Below, piece after piece: positions 25,207-40,821 of a stretch of DNA of 64,000 nt. This DNA comes from Novosphingobium lentum NBRC 107847. Its GTDB lineage: Bacteria > Pseudomonadota > Alphaproteobacteria > Sphingomonadales > Sphingomonadaceae. Positions within the stretch are counted from its first letter, which is position 1. Each line of letters begins with the position of its first letter. The notes below the pieces were generated by a model. It was not told the DNA's origin. It did no database searches and was given only the letters and a program-made list of their open reading frames with translations. Position numbers and translations under genes: made by a program. The stretch covers positions 124,001-188,000 of the forward strand of contig NZ_BCTW01000006.1 of NCBI RefSeq assembly GCF_001590965.1, read 5' to 3'.

Positions 25207-25653
25207 TCACGGCGCGGGCATCTGGCCCCGGGCGATCTTGTCGGCATCCGAACCCGCCGGCGGGTTGGGCAGCGCGGTCACGTCGAAATAGTAGATCGGC
25301 GGCGGCGGGCATGGCGGGATGAAGCAGCCCTTGAAGGTGATCCCGCCCTGGATCGGCTTGATCCCGTAGACATCGGGGGCGCGCGGCAGGCCATCATGGG
25401 TGGGATGATCGTCACGCGGGGCGTTGCGAATCGGCAGCCGGGGGCTGGTTTCCAGATCGGGGTGCGAACACACCACGATTTCCCCGCCCGCCGCCGGTTT
25501 CGGGCAAGGCGCGGGCGCGATGTCGATCTGTTTCTTCTGGTCGCCGATGACCGTTTCGACCCGCCGATCGGCTTCCGATTCAGCATTCTGCGCATGTGCC
25601 GGAGACGACAGCAGCAGTCCTGCAAAAACCAACGCGACAGCCAATCTCGACAA
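25207..25653 (-). CDS. Small exported protein, tandem paralogue 2
   Basis: A 148-residue protein with a signal peptide (MSRLAVALVFAGLLLSSPAH then AQ). The middle reads AGGEIVVCSHPDLETSPRLP, paralleling GIVVCADPE in the neighbour. It ends with CFIPPCPPPPIYYFDVTALP and GSDADKIARGQMPAP. Start is a TTG with GGGAGG four bases upstream. Its start is less certain than its end. Conserved cysteines and proline-rich YYFD motif suggest a periplasmic or cell-surface role; that is inference. Confidence 0.78.
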   Translation of the reverse strand: MSRLAVALVFAGLLLSSPAHAQNAESEADRRVETVIGDQKKQIDIAPAPCPKPAAGGEIVVCSHPDLETSPRLPIRNAPRDDHPTHDGLPRAPDVYGIKPIQGGITFKGCFIPPCPPPPIYYFDVTALPNPPAGSDADKIARGQMPAP

Positions 25654-25716
25654 GATGCCTCCCGCGCGTCTAGGGCAGGAAATCCCTCGTCCTCCCAGCC
25701 TGAATCGGAAGTGAAT

Positions 25717-26715
25717 GTGACCAGTCCCGTCTCCGCCAGCACAGTCCCCGTCAGTACCGTCCTCGACCGCGTCCTCGTGCTGGAAATGGTGCGCGTGACC
25801 GAAGCCGCCGCGATTTCCGCTGCCAAGCTGATCGGCCGGGGCGATGAAAAGGCCGCCGATGCCGCCGCCGTCGAAGCGATGCGCGCCGCGCTCAACGAAC
25901 TGGCGATGGACGGCACCGTGGTGATCGGCGAAGGCGAACGCGACGAGGCGCCGATGCTCTACATCGGTGAAAAGGTCGGATCGGCGCAAGGCACCGGCCC
26001 CAGGATCGACATCGCGCTCGATCCGCTCGAAGGCACCACCATCACCGCCAAGGCCGGGCCCAACGCGCTGGCCGTGCTCGCGGTGGCCGAGGAAGGCAAC
26101 CTGCTCAACGCGCCCGACGTTTATATGGACAAGCTGGCGGTCGGCCCCGGCTATCCCGATGGCATCATCGATCTCAACAAGTCGGTGCGTGAAAACGTCG
26201 AAGCGGTTGCAGGCGCCAAGGGCGTGAGCCCTGAAGACCTGATCATCTGCGTGCTCGATCGCCCGCGCCATGCCGATCTGATCGCCGAACTGCGCGCGAT
26301 CGGCTGCGGCATCCAGCTGATCCCCGATGGCGACGTGGCCGGCGTGATCGCCACCACCAACGAAGACACCACCATCGACATGTACATGGGATCGGGCGGC
26401 GCCCCCGAAGGCGTGCTGGCGGCCGCCGCGCTGCGCTGCGTCGGCGGGCAGTTCAAGGGCCGCCTGCTGTTTCGCAACGACGACGAGAAAGCCCGCGCGC
26501 GCAAGTGGGGCATCACCGATCTCAACAAGATCTACGACCTCAAGGAACTGGCCAAGGGCGACTGCATCTTCGCCGCGACCGGGGTCACCGACGGATCGCT
26601 GCTCGCCGGCGTCAAGCACCGCAAGGACGGCACCATGACCACCGAAACCGTGGTGATGCGCGCCAGCTCGGGCACCGTGCGCTGGGTCCGGGGCGAGCAC
26701 CGCAAGCCGCGGTAA
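25717..26715 (+). CDS. glpX: Class II fructose-1,6-bisphosphatase
   Basis: A 332-residue protein with the GlpX signatures LEMVRVTEAAAISAAKLIGR, DGTVVIGEGERDEAPMLYIG, IDIALDPLEGTT (the metal-binding Asp and Glu residues) and YMGSGGAPEGVLAAAALRC. It hydrolyses fructose 1,6-bisphosphate in gluconeogenesis. A GTG at 25717 is chosen, with a second GTG two codons upstream as an alternative. It is divergent from the small exported proteins and followed by an intrinsic terminator. Confidence 0.95.
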   Translation: MTSPVSASTVPVSTVLDRVLVLEMVRVTEAAAISAAKLIGRGDEKAADAAAVEAMRAALNELAMDGTVVIGEGERDEAPMLYIGEKVGSAQGTGPRIDIALDPLEGTTITAKAGPNALAVLAVAEEGNLLNAPDVYMDKLAVGPGYPDGIIDLNKSVRENVEAVAGAKGVSPEDLIICVLDRPRHADLIAELRAIGCGIQLIPDGDVAGVIATTNEDTTIDMYMGSGGAPEGVLAAAALRCVGGQFKGRLLFRNDDEKARARKWGITDLNKIYDLKELAKGDCIFAATGVTDGSLLAGVKHRKDGTMTTETVVMRASSGTVRWVRGEHRKPR

Positions 26716-26741
26716 GGCGCGGCGCATCGCTGACACGAACG

Positions 26742-26771
26742 AAGCCCGGCGCCGCAAGTCGCCGGGCTTTT
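26742..26771 (+). terminator. Intrinsic terminator of glpX
   Basis: A ten-base stem AAGCCCGGCG/CGCCGGGCTT with an eight-base loop ends in TTTT, 27 bases after the glpX stop. Confidence 0.88.
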
Positions 26772-27085
26772 CGTGCGGCTGGCGGAGCGCCGAAGTTGAC
26801 GCAGATCCGGTGGTGTTGCGAGGTCACTCGGCTTTGGTCAAAGTATTGCGAAGGAAGGGTAAAATCGCCAGAACGGCCGTCTATTGGCGCGCAAGGTGTG
26901 ACCTTCGCCAGCGCGGCGCAAACGCCGCTTGAACACGGGGCGGAAAGGGAACGGGATCGACGCTGAGAAAGAACCCGCCCGTTATGCCGATGCCGGCGCC
27001 TGTAGGAAAATGGTTTGTTCGGGGGGAGCCAGCCTGCGCCGGGTTAAGGGTGGAAAGCGCGAGGAGGGGCACTGCCCTATCCAAT
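26772..27085. other. Gene-free stretch before the 183-bp element
   Basis: About 310 bases with no convincing reading frame on either strand. The right end carries a sequence, GAGGGGCACTGCCCTATC, closely matched on the far side of the adjoining 183-bp element (27276-27294). Confidence 0.5.
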
Positions 27086-27268
27086 GTCGCCCCGTGCCTG
27101 ACACGGGGCTTGGCTGATCTTCCCGGCGATCCGCCACGAACCGATCAACTCACAGGCCGCGCCGATCAGTATTGGCTGGCTCGATCGCGGTGTGCCGTCC
27201 GGCGTGCCGATTTGTGAGCATCCGTTGGACCGAAGGAAAGCCAAGCCCCGGATCAAGTCCGGGGCGAC
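27086..27268. repeat. 183-bp MITE-like element, copy 1
   Basis: The element begins GTCGCCCCGTGCCTGACACG and ends with the inverted CCGGATCAAGTCCGGGGCGA followed by C. The inner parts of the ends, GGGGCTTGGCT and AGCCAAGCCCC, are also complementary, so it has terminal inverted repeats of about 30 bases. The middle contains ATCGCGGTGTGCCGTCCGGC. The copy at 27889 has the same length, order and orientation. Near-matching direct repeats (about CACTGCCCTATC) flank this copy. Confidence 0.8.
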
Positions 27269-27310
27269 GGGCGGGGGGAGGCGCTGCCCTATCTTTCCTA
27301 AAATGAATGG

Positions 27311-27805
27311 ATGTATAGCTATCTGCCTATGCCAAAACGCATCCCGGCCTCGGTCTTGGAATCGATTTTCGCTGGTGAAGCACCGCGCGTACTACCCCTT
27401 GGGTTGGGAGAAGTGAGTCGAAACGAGCACGGGATTTTGTCCTACCGCTGGACAGCGCCGTGCGAAGCGTTGGGTAGTCTTTGGCTTTGGATCAAGGATA
27501 ACGAAATCGTCCTCGGAACCGATAGTTTTCATACCCACGTTGATCGCCATGCATACGAGGTTCGCATCAGGAACCCCTCCATAATTGTTCTGCCACAAAC
27601 CATTGTCCTGGCGGCGATCAAAACGGCGGCTTCGATCATGAATGCTGATGTCGCCTTTAGTATTGACTACGATCCGGCTGGACGTCCCGTCGGGTATGGC
27701 ATGTCACCCAAAGACGTGCTGAACCCCCGCCGAGATGGGAGCGTTCAGCTAGATGCAGAGTCGACGCGGTTCTGGGACTGGTTCGGTGAGCTCAAGGCGA
27801 TATAG
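27311..27805 (+). CDS. Orphan protein of unknown function between two 183-bp elements
   Basis: A 164-residue soluble protein with no signal or membrane segment. The start may be the ATG at 27329 (MPKRIPASVLESIFAG). Visible pieces are a Trp-rich strand (ALGSLWLWIKDNEIVLGTDS), a beta-alpha segment (RIRNPSIIVLPQTIVLAAIK) and a C-terminus ending STRFWDWFGEL. I do not recognise a family. Base composition is visibly lower in GC than that of its neighbours, and the gene sits alone between two direct copies of a MITE-like element, which suggests acquisition. Confidence 0.65.
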   Translation: MYSYLPMPKRIPASVLESIFAGEAPRVLPLGLGEVSRNEHGILSYRWTAPCEALGSLWLWIKDNEIVLGTDSFHTHVDRHAYEVRIRNPSIIVLPQTIVLAAIKTAASIMNADVAFSIDYDPAGRPVGYGMSPKDVLNPRRDGSVQLDAESTRFWDWFGELKAI

Positions 27806-27888
27806 CTTTTTGCGACCGGTTCCGATTTCTCCGGCATCCTTTCCCTTCAAACTTCACAGTAAAGCCCCGATGGCCACCCCCCACACCC

Positions 27889-28071
27889 GTCGCCCCGTGC
27901 TTGACACGGGGCTTGGCTAATCTTCCCGGCAATCCGCCGCGAACCGCTGATCCCACAGGTTGCACCAGTCCGGGTTGGCCGCCTCAATCGCGGTGTGCCG
28001 TCCGGCGTGCCGCTTGATGAGCGAGCATTGCGCTGAAGAACAGCCAAGCCCCGCATCGAATGCGGGGCGAC
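27889..28071. repeat. 183-bp MITE-like element, copy 2
   Basis: Same length and orientation as copy 1. It begins GTCGCCCCGTGCTTGACACG and ends CCGCATCGAATGCGGGGCGA followed by C. The shared middle ATCGCGGTGTGCCGTCCGGC is at the same offset. Compensating changes keep the terminal stems paired (CGGATCAAGTCCG in copy 1, CGCATCGAATGCG in copy 2), which implies that the hairpin matters. Confidence 0.8.
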
Positions 28072-28100
28072 GGACGGAGGGCAAAGCCGCCCGATCACTC

Positions 28101-28168
28101 GTCATCGCGTGTTCGACACGGGGCTTGGCTAGCCTTGCCCGCCATCCGCCGCGAACCATTGATGCGAC
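28101..28168. repeat. Truncated left end of the 183-bp element
   Basis: GACACGGGGCTTGGCTAG followed by CATCCGCCGCGAACC reproduces the first 60 or so bases of copies 1 and 2, then stops at the rpoC terminator. Confidence 0.7.
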
Positions 28169-28173
28169 CGCAC

Positions 28174-28205
28174 AAAAAAGCCCCGCCGGATTGCTCAGGC
28201 GGGGC
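28174..28205 (-). terminator. Intrinsic terminator of rpoC
   Basis: On the minus strand, GGCCCCGCC pairs with GGCGGGGC and is followed by TTTTTT. The stem starts about 27 bases after the rpoC stop. Confidence 0.9.
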
Positions 28206-28231
28206 CATTTTCGTTGGCGATGGCGCGGGCC

Positions 28232-32539
<4,308 letters not shown>

Positions 32540-32553
32540 GGTGTTCTGCCTTC

Positions 32554-32658
32554 CTAGCCCCTCCTCTTCAGGGGAGGGGTTGGGGTGGGGTCTATCAATC
32601 GGGCGCGACGCTTGGGGAGAGCCCCCACCCCCAGCCCCTCCCCTGAAGAGGAGGGGGG
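32554..32658. repeat. Long inverted repeat in the rpoB-rpoC spacer (family E)
   Basis: The arms CCCCTCCTCTTCAGGGGAGG and CCTCCCCTGAAGAGGAGGGG enclose about 60 bases, and the stem continues into TTGGGGTGGG/CCCACCCCCA. It occupies nearly all of the 138 bases between rpoB and rpoC on their common transcript. As RNA this is a very strong hairpin, without a T-run. Confidence 0.85.
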
Positions 32659-32677
32659 CCGAAGACGCCGCTTGAAC

Positions 32678-36871
<4,194 letters not shown>

Positions 36872-36974
36872 GAGAGCTTGAGCCTCTTTGCTGTGCAAGT
36901 CGGCGGATCAATCGCCGACATGAGAAATGTGCCTTGCGCGGTTCGCACCACCAGAATCTGGCGCCAAACGACGG

Positions 36975-37022
36975 AAAAAAGGCCACATGGCACACAGCAT
37001 CCCGTACCCGGAAGCCATGGCC
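36975..37022 (-). promoter_or_regulatory. Terminator-like hairpin in the rpoB leader (candidate attenuator)
   Basis: On the minus strand GGCCATGGC pairs with GCCATGTGGCC (two-base bulge) and is followed directly by TTTTTT. It lies between the rpoB promoter and the rpoB start, about 100 bases before the start codon. In that position an intrinsic terminator would control read-through into rpoBC. Whether it works as an attenuator is inference. Confidence 0.6.
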
Positions 37023-37119
37023 CGCAGCCTTTTGCGTCAGTTGGTAACCCGGTCGCTTCCCTTCTGAGGAAGGTCCCCGCGCATGGACCCGCCTTGCTCG
37101 AAGCGTCGAGCGAGGCCGT

Positions 37120-37148
37120 CATATAGGAGCGGGGGGAGCAGGTGTCAA
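37120..37148 (-). promoter_or_regulatory. Promoter of rpoBC
   Basis: On the minus strand TTGACA (37148-37143) is separated by exactly 17 bases from TATATG (37125-37120), a near-consensus sigma70-type promoter. Initiation near 37113 gives a leader of about 240 bases. Confidence 0.8.
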
Positions 37149-37174
37149 ACCCCGCAGAGTTCGGAAGGTTGTCC

Positions 37175-37266
37175 GTCGTCCCGGACTTGATCCGGGGACC
37201 GCTGGCCGATTGGCCCGACGTTGCACGAGCACGCCAGCGGTCCCGGGCCGAGCCCGGGATGACGAC
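37175..37266. repeat. Palindromic repeat, family C, copy 2
   Basis: The arms GTCGTCCCGGACTTGATCCG and AGCGGTCCCGGGCCGAGCCC close on GGGATGACGAC. It lies immediately upstream of the rpoB promoter and separates it from the AT-rich region that follows. Confidence 0.8.
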
Positions 37267-37281
37267 TTTGCGCGCACAGCC

Positions 37282-37374
37282 TCGAAAATCGATATTCGAT
37301 GCGCGTCATATCGTTTTTCAATATTATTGATTGACGATAAACCGAATCGGTATTATTGAATATCGATATTGAGA
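37282..37374 (+). promoter_or_regulatory. AT-rich promoter with two palindromic operator-like sites
   Basis: Two related palindromes, TCGAAAATCGATATTCGA (37282-37299, one mismatch) and TTGAATATCGATATTGAG (37357-37374), lie 75 bases apart. Between them ATATCGT and ACGATAA form a third inverted pair. A candidate promoter TTGATT-N18-TATTAT (37327-37356) is bracketed by the palindromes. They precede an operon that ends in an XRE-type repressor, the likely binder by inference. Confidence 0.6.
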
Positions 37375-37391
37375 TTATCGGAGAACGATCA

Positions 37392-37547
37392 ATGACCCAG
37401 TCCCTGTCACGCCCCGCCGCCGCGCTGCTGTCCGCAATGGTCGCATTTGCGCTGTGGATGCCGACGCTTTCGACCCCCGCGCAGGCCGCCCCGTTCGCCG
37501 CGCGTCCGGTCGCGGTCACGCTTTCGGCGCTGCCCGTCTACGCCTGA
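37392..37547 (+). CDS. 51-residue predicted secreted peptide
   Basis: The ATG at 37392 follows the operator region directly. The sequence starts MTQSLSRPAAALLSAMVAFA, a signal peptide continuing to STPAQAAPF as a likely cleavage site. The mature part would be only about 18 residues, AAPFAARPVAVTLSALPVYA or close to it. The gene is first in an apparent operon with a DUF2975 protein and an XRE regulator. No family is recognised. A spacer of about 33 bases separates it from the next gene. Confidence 0.6.
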   Translation: MTQSLSRPAAALLSAMVAFALWMPTLSTPAQAAPFAARPVAVTLSALPVYA

Positions 37548-37580
37548 CCCTTCCAACCTCCCGATCCAGGAGCCATCGCC

Positions 37581-38123
37581 ATGTCACGCTTCCGCACCGA
37601 TCCGCTGCTGGGATTTTCCCGGCTGGCCGTCACCTTCTTCATGGGCGTCGCGCTGCTCGTCAGCGGGGCGCTGCTCGTCGCCGCGCCGGCGATGCTGATC
37701 GCGCACCGGCAAGTGTTCGATGAACTGGCGAGCAAGGCCGTTGGCACTTCGCCCACCGCGATCGTCGCCGGCATCATTGCGGTGATGCTGATGGTCTCGG
37801 CCATGGCGGTGATGGGCTTCCTGTTCCTGCGCACCATGCGCCGGATCATCGACAGCGTGGGCCTGGGCGATCCGTTCGCGCCGATCAACGCCGACCGCCT
37901 GCGGCTGATGGGCTGGCTGGTGGTGGGGATCGAGGTAATCTCGATTCCGATCGGCGCCATCGTCACGTTCGTATCGCAGCACGTCGCCGACGGCAGCGTG
38001 AAGACCGACGCCGACTTCGGCTTTTCGCTGGGCGGGCTGCTGCTGGCGATGATCCTGTTCATCCTCGCCCGCGTGTTCCGCCAGGGCGCGCAGATGCGCG
38101 ACGAACTCGAAGGGACCGTGTGA
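37581..38123 (+). CDS. DUF2975 family membrane protein
   Basis: A 180-residue protein with four transmembrane segments (about residues 12-38, 58-82, 110-132 and 147-165). GDPFAPINADRLRLMGWLVV between the second and third segments is the DUF2975 signature. Members nearly always precede a small XRE-type regulator, as here, where ATG overlaps the stop (TGATG). The molecular function is unknown. The family may sense an envelope signal and control the regulator; this is inference from gene pairing. Confidence 0.9.
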   Translation: MSRFRTDPLLGFSRLAVTFFMGVALLVSGALLVAAPAMLIAHRQVFDELASKAVGTSPTAIVAGIIAVMLMVSAMAVMGFLFLRTMRRIIDSVGLGDPFAPINADRLRLMGWLVVGIEVISIPIGAIVTFVSQHVADGSVKTDADFGFSLGGLLLAMILFILARVFRQGAQMRDELEGTV

Positions 38124-38395
38124 TGGCCGACATCGACACCGCCCCTGCCAACAGCGCACCCGAAGGAACCCGCATCGTGGTCAAGCTCGACGACCTGCTC
38201 CACGCCCGCCGCATGACGTTGACCGAACTGGCCGAACGCATCGACCTGACGCTGGCCAACCTCTCGATCCTCAAGACCGGCAAGGCCAAGGCGATCCGCT
38301 TCTCCACGCTGGAAGCGATCTGCGGCGCGCTCGATTGCCAGCCGGGCGACTTGCTCGGGTATCGCGCCGAGGTGCATGCCATCGACGCTGATTAG
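38123..38395 (+). CDS. XRE-family helix-turn-helix regulator (YozG-like)
   Basis: A 90-residue protein with an HTH spanning DDLLHARRMTLTELAERIDL, then TLANLSILKTGKAKAIRFST and LEAICGALDCQPGDLLGYR. This is the minimal Cro/CI-type DNA-binding domain found with DUF2975 proteins. The first 22 residues are disordered. It is translationally coupled to the DUF2975 gene. It probably binds the palindromes upstream of this operon and autoregulates. Confidence 0.9.
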   Translation: MADIDTAPANSAPEGTRIVVKLDDLLHARRMTLTELAERIDLTLANLSILKTGKAKAIRFSTLEAICGALDCQPGDLLGYRAEVHAIDAD

Positions 38396-38443
38396 TTCAA
38401 ACACGCGGATAGGGGTCCGCTGGCGGCTAACCCGACTTAGCAG

Positions 38444-39352
38444 CTATCGGCATTCCTCAATTACACGGACAACCCGAATTACATCAGGCTTAGAAACGCG
38501 ATCAAATTGGAACGTAATCGGCTTGCCCGTGTCTTTGAATATCTTTATTCCATCGGAGTAGGTTTCATACTGAAGAATTTTTCCCAAAGGTATGCTAATG
38601 GTTTTTGCGGGGCTTACGAATAAAAGCCTGGTACTTGTCGAACACAAAACACCGCCACCAATTTTGTGGCTATATTCTTCTTTTTGTGCCGTAATGCGGG
38701 CCGAGCCTACGGAATAATACACGCCTTTCATAATTTTTACCCGTGCGCGCGTCCCGCTGTATCCCACTCTAACTGTCCTCAAGCGATCTTCAAATGCCGA
38801 TGCCTTACAAGCTTGGTGGCACAACTCGCCCTTCTTCAACAAAAGTGGGGGATCAAGAATGGGCATCGGCTGAGTGAAAATATGCCACAGTTCGCGTGCT
38901 TCGCTGATTTCTGCAGTCTCGGGTATCGGTAGCCCTAGGGCCTCCGCTTCTCCATAAAGTCTGGCATCTTCGCTGGGATCGATTTGGCCATCCGCTAAAA
39001 TATCTTGGATTATCCAATCTAATCGATTTTTACCAAATTCTTCGATTACGGATTTTGAAAAATTCTTCCCGAGCCCAAGATCTGCCAGACGTGTCGCTTC
39101 TCGCTCGATATTCAATCCGAGCCGCTCAGCTCGACTTTGCCAATCATCAAGCAGGGCATCTCGAATTGCAAATCTGACATCTACTTCAGCATTAACTATC
39201 GAAAGTCGATGGAGCGCTATCAGCGCACGTAAATCGATCTGACTCCCCTCCTTTAGAAGATTGCTCAAATCTTCACGGAAAGCGTCGCGATCTGGTCCAG
39301 TGATCAACGATTTTAGCTTTGCCCACATGCGTTTTGTACCGCCGATGTCCAT
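38444..39352 (-). CDS. TerB-like plus PH/GRAM-like domain protein, lower-GC gene
   Basis: A 302-residue soluble protein. Residues about 1-100 are helical; NRLDWIIQDILADGQIDPSE (about residue 106) resembles the acidic helix of TerB/DjlA-type tellurite-resistance folds. The C-terminal ~130 residues (LLLKKGELCHQACKASAFED onward, with KIMKGVYYSVGSARI, GGGVLCSTSTRLLFVSPAK and SIPLGKILQYETYSDGIKIF) have the strand pattern of a bacterial PH/GRAM-like domain. GC content is much lower than in neighbours. It lies convergent with the XRE gene and divergent from rplJ. MWAKLKS at 39328 is an alternative start. Function unknown. Confidence 0.7.
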   Translation of the reverse strand: MDIGGTKRMWAKLKSLITGPDRDAFREDLSNLLKEGSQIDLRALIALHRLSIVNAEVDVRFAIRDALLDDWQSRAERLGLNIEREATRLADLGLGKNFSKSVIEEFGKNRLDWIIQDILADGQIDPSEDARLYGEAEALGLPIPETAEISEARELWHIFTQPMPILDPPLLLKKGELCHQACKASAFEDRLRTVRVGYSGTRARVKIMKGVYYSVGSARITAQKEEYSHKIGGGVLCSTSTRLLFVSPAKTISIPLGKILQYETYSDGIKIFKDTGKPITFQFDRVSKPDVIRVVRVIEECR

Positions 39353-39400
39353 TGATTACATCAGCCTACCGCCACAATCCCAACGCAGCAACGCTTCACA

Positions 39401-39714
39401 TTGACTCGCAACGCCAACTGCCTCATAGGCCCGCCGCGACCGGTCGACTAAACCTCGTTCCGGTCATCCGTCCGAGACAGTCGGTGCGGGGGTTTCCCCG
39501 CTTAATTTCCGACCTAGGCGGGGAAAAGAGATTACCCGGCCCACGCTCCCGAATCGGGTGCCGACGGTCTTTCGCGGTTCCGGCCTTGTTGCCCGGAGCG
39601 CACCTCCTTCCCCTTCAACGGACTCGCCCGTGCGGTGCCCCTCGTGGTCGCCGTGCGGACAACGCAGCCCGGTCGTCTGCCGTTTCGGCATTCGGCCATC
39701 GTGAAGGAGTAAGC
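39401..39714 (+). promoter_or_regulatory. Promoter and long structured leader of rplJL
   Basis: TTGACT (39401-39406), a 17-base spacer and CATAGG form a plausible promoter. The leader of about 280 bases then has no reading frame but contains GCGGGGG/CCCCGC hairpins (about 39487-39503) and a GAAGGAG ribosome site before the ATG. In other bacteria the L10 leader binds the L10(L12)4 complex for autogenous control; that role here is inferred from position. Confidence 0.55.
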
Positions 39715-40230
39715 ATGGATCGTTCGCAAAAAGCCGACGCGGTCGCAGCGCTCACCGCAACCTTCAACGAGGTCGGCGTGGTGGTAGTCACCCGCAACCT
39801 CGGCATGACCGTGGCCCAGACCACGGCCCTGCGCGTGAAGATGCGTGATGCCGGTGCATCGTTCAAGGTTTCGAAGAACAGTCTCGCCAAGCTGGCCATC
39901 GCGGACACCGACTATAGCGGAATCGGCGACCTGCTGACCGGACCCGTAGCCCTGGCGACTTCGGTCGACCCGGTCGCTGCGGCGAAGATTGCAGTCGAAT
40001 TCGCGAAGACCAACCCCAAGTTGGAAATCATCGGTGGATCGATGGGTACGCAAGTACTCGACGCGGCAGGGATCACGGCGCTCGCGTCGATGCCTTCGCT
40101 CGACGAACTGCGCGCCAAGCTTATCGGCCTCGTCCAGGCACCAGCGACCAAGATCGCTCAGGTTGTCGTGGCGCCTGCCGGCAAGCTCGCCCGCGTCTTT
40201 GGGGCCTATGCCACCAAGGAAGCCGCATAA
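39715..40230 (+). CDS. rplJ: 50S ribosomal protein L10
   Basis: A 171-residue protein starting MDRSQKADAVAALTATFNEV with VVTRNLGMTV, KVSKNSLAKLAI and LTGPVALATS, the L10 core. The C-terminal helix that holds the L7/L12 dimers ends GKLARVFGAYATKEAA. It anchors the L12 stalk on 23S rRNA for factor binding. AAGGAG precedes the ATG. It and rplL are transcribed rightward, opposite to rpoBC. Confidence 0.98.
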   Translation: MDRSQKADAVAALTATFNEVGVVVVTRNLGMTVAQTTALRVKMRDAGASFKVSKNSLAKLAIADTDYSGIGDLLTGPVALATSVDPVAAAKIAVEFAKTNPKLEIIGGSMGTQVLDAAGITALASMPSLDELRAKLIGLVQAPATKIAQVVVAPAGKLARVFGAYATKEAA

Positions 40231-40296
40231 GACCGTTCGAACCCAATTCGTCCGGCTCTTTTGCCGGGCTCCCAGACTTATCAGGAGTGATACACC

Positions 40297-40668
40297 ATGG
40301 CTGATATCGCCAATCTCGTCGCAGAACTTTCGAAGCTGACCGTCCTTGAGGCGGCTGACCTTGCCAAGGCCCTTGAAGAAGCATGGGGCGTTTCCGCCGC
40401 TGCTGCCGTCGCGGTTGCCGGCCCCGCCGCTGCGGTTGCCGAAGCCGTTGAGGAAAAGACCGAATTCGACGTCATCCTGACCGGCGACGGCGGGAAGAAG
40501 ATCCAGGTCATCAAGGAAGTCCGCGCCATCACCCAGCTCGGCCTGACCGAAGCCAAGACCCTTGTGGAATCGGCTCCCAAGGCGATCAAGGAAGGCGTCA
40601 ACAAGGCTGAAGCCGAAGAGATCAAGGCCAAGGTCGAAGCGGCCGGCGGCACCGTCGAAATCAAGTAA
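40297..40668 (+). CDS. rplL: 50S ribosomal protein L7/L12
   Basis: A 123-residue protein. The N-terminal dimerisation domain is [20 protein letters not shown]. An Ala/Val-rich hinge follows, then the factor-binding domain [40 protein letters not shown] and [18 protein letters not shown]. It forms the flexible stalk that recruits translation factors. It is 66 bases after rplJ. A palindrome and terminator follow, so the transcript ends here instead of continuing to rpoBC. Confidence 0.98.
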   Translation: MADIANLVAELSKLTVLEAADLAKALEEAWGVSAAAAVAVAGPAAAVAEAVEEKTEFDVILTGDGGKKIQVIKEVRAITQLGLTEAKTLVESAPKAIKEGVNKAEAEEIKAKVEAAGGTVEIK

Positions 40669-40700
40669 GGGCCTGCGGGGCGGCAACGCCCTGCGCCCGG

Positions 40701-40722
40701 GCATCCCCGCGAACGCGGGGAG
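40701..40722. repeat. Palindromic repeat, family B, minimal copy 3
   Basis: GCATCCCCGCGAACGCGGGG folds into a CCCCGCG/CGCGGGG hairpin, 35 bases after the rplL stop. Confidence 0.55.
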
Positions 40723-40764
40723 CCACACAAGTTTCGCGGGTGTCTTGAAGCGCTCGCGGATGGG

Positions 40765-40791
40765 AGGGCGGTCCGCAAGGGCCGCCCTTTT
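40765..40791 (+). terminator. Intrinsic terminator of rplJL
   Basis: AGGGCGG pairs with CCGCCCT across a ten-base loop and ends in TTTT. It lies about 100 bases after rplL. Confidence 0.8.
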
Positions 40792-40821
40792 CCGTTTGGT
40801 AACCGCGCACGTGATAGCGCC

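Noticed and set aside
26772-27085. Several short frames between glpX and the 183-bp element
   Set aside because: None has a ribosome site, conserved composition or start context; the stretch is treated as non-coding.
27086-28071. The pair of 183-bp repeats as a minimal CRISPR array
   Set aside because: The units are far too long, have terminal inverted repeats and enclose a gene instead of a short spacer; no cas genes are near.
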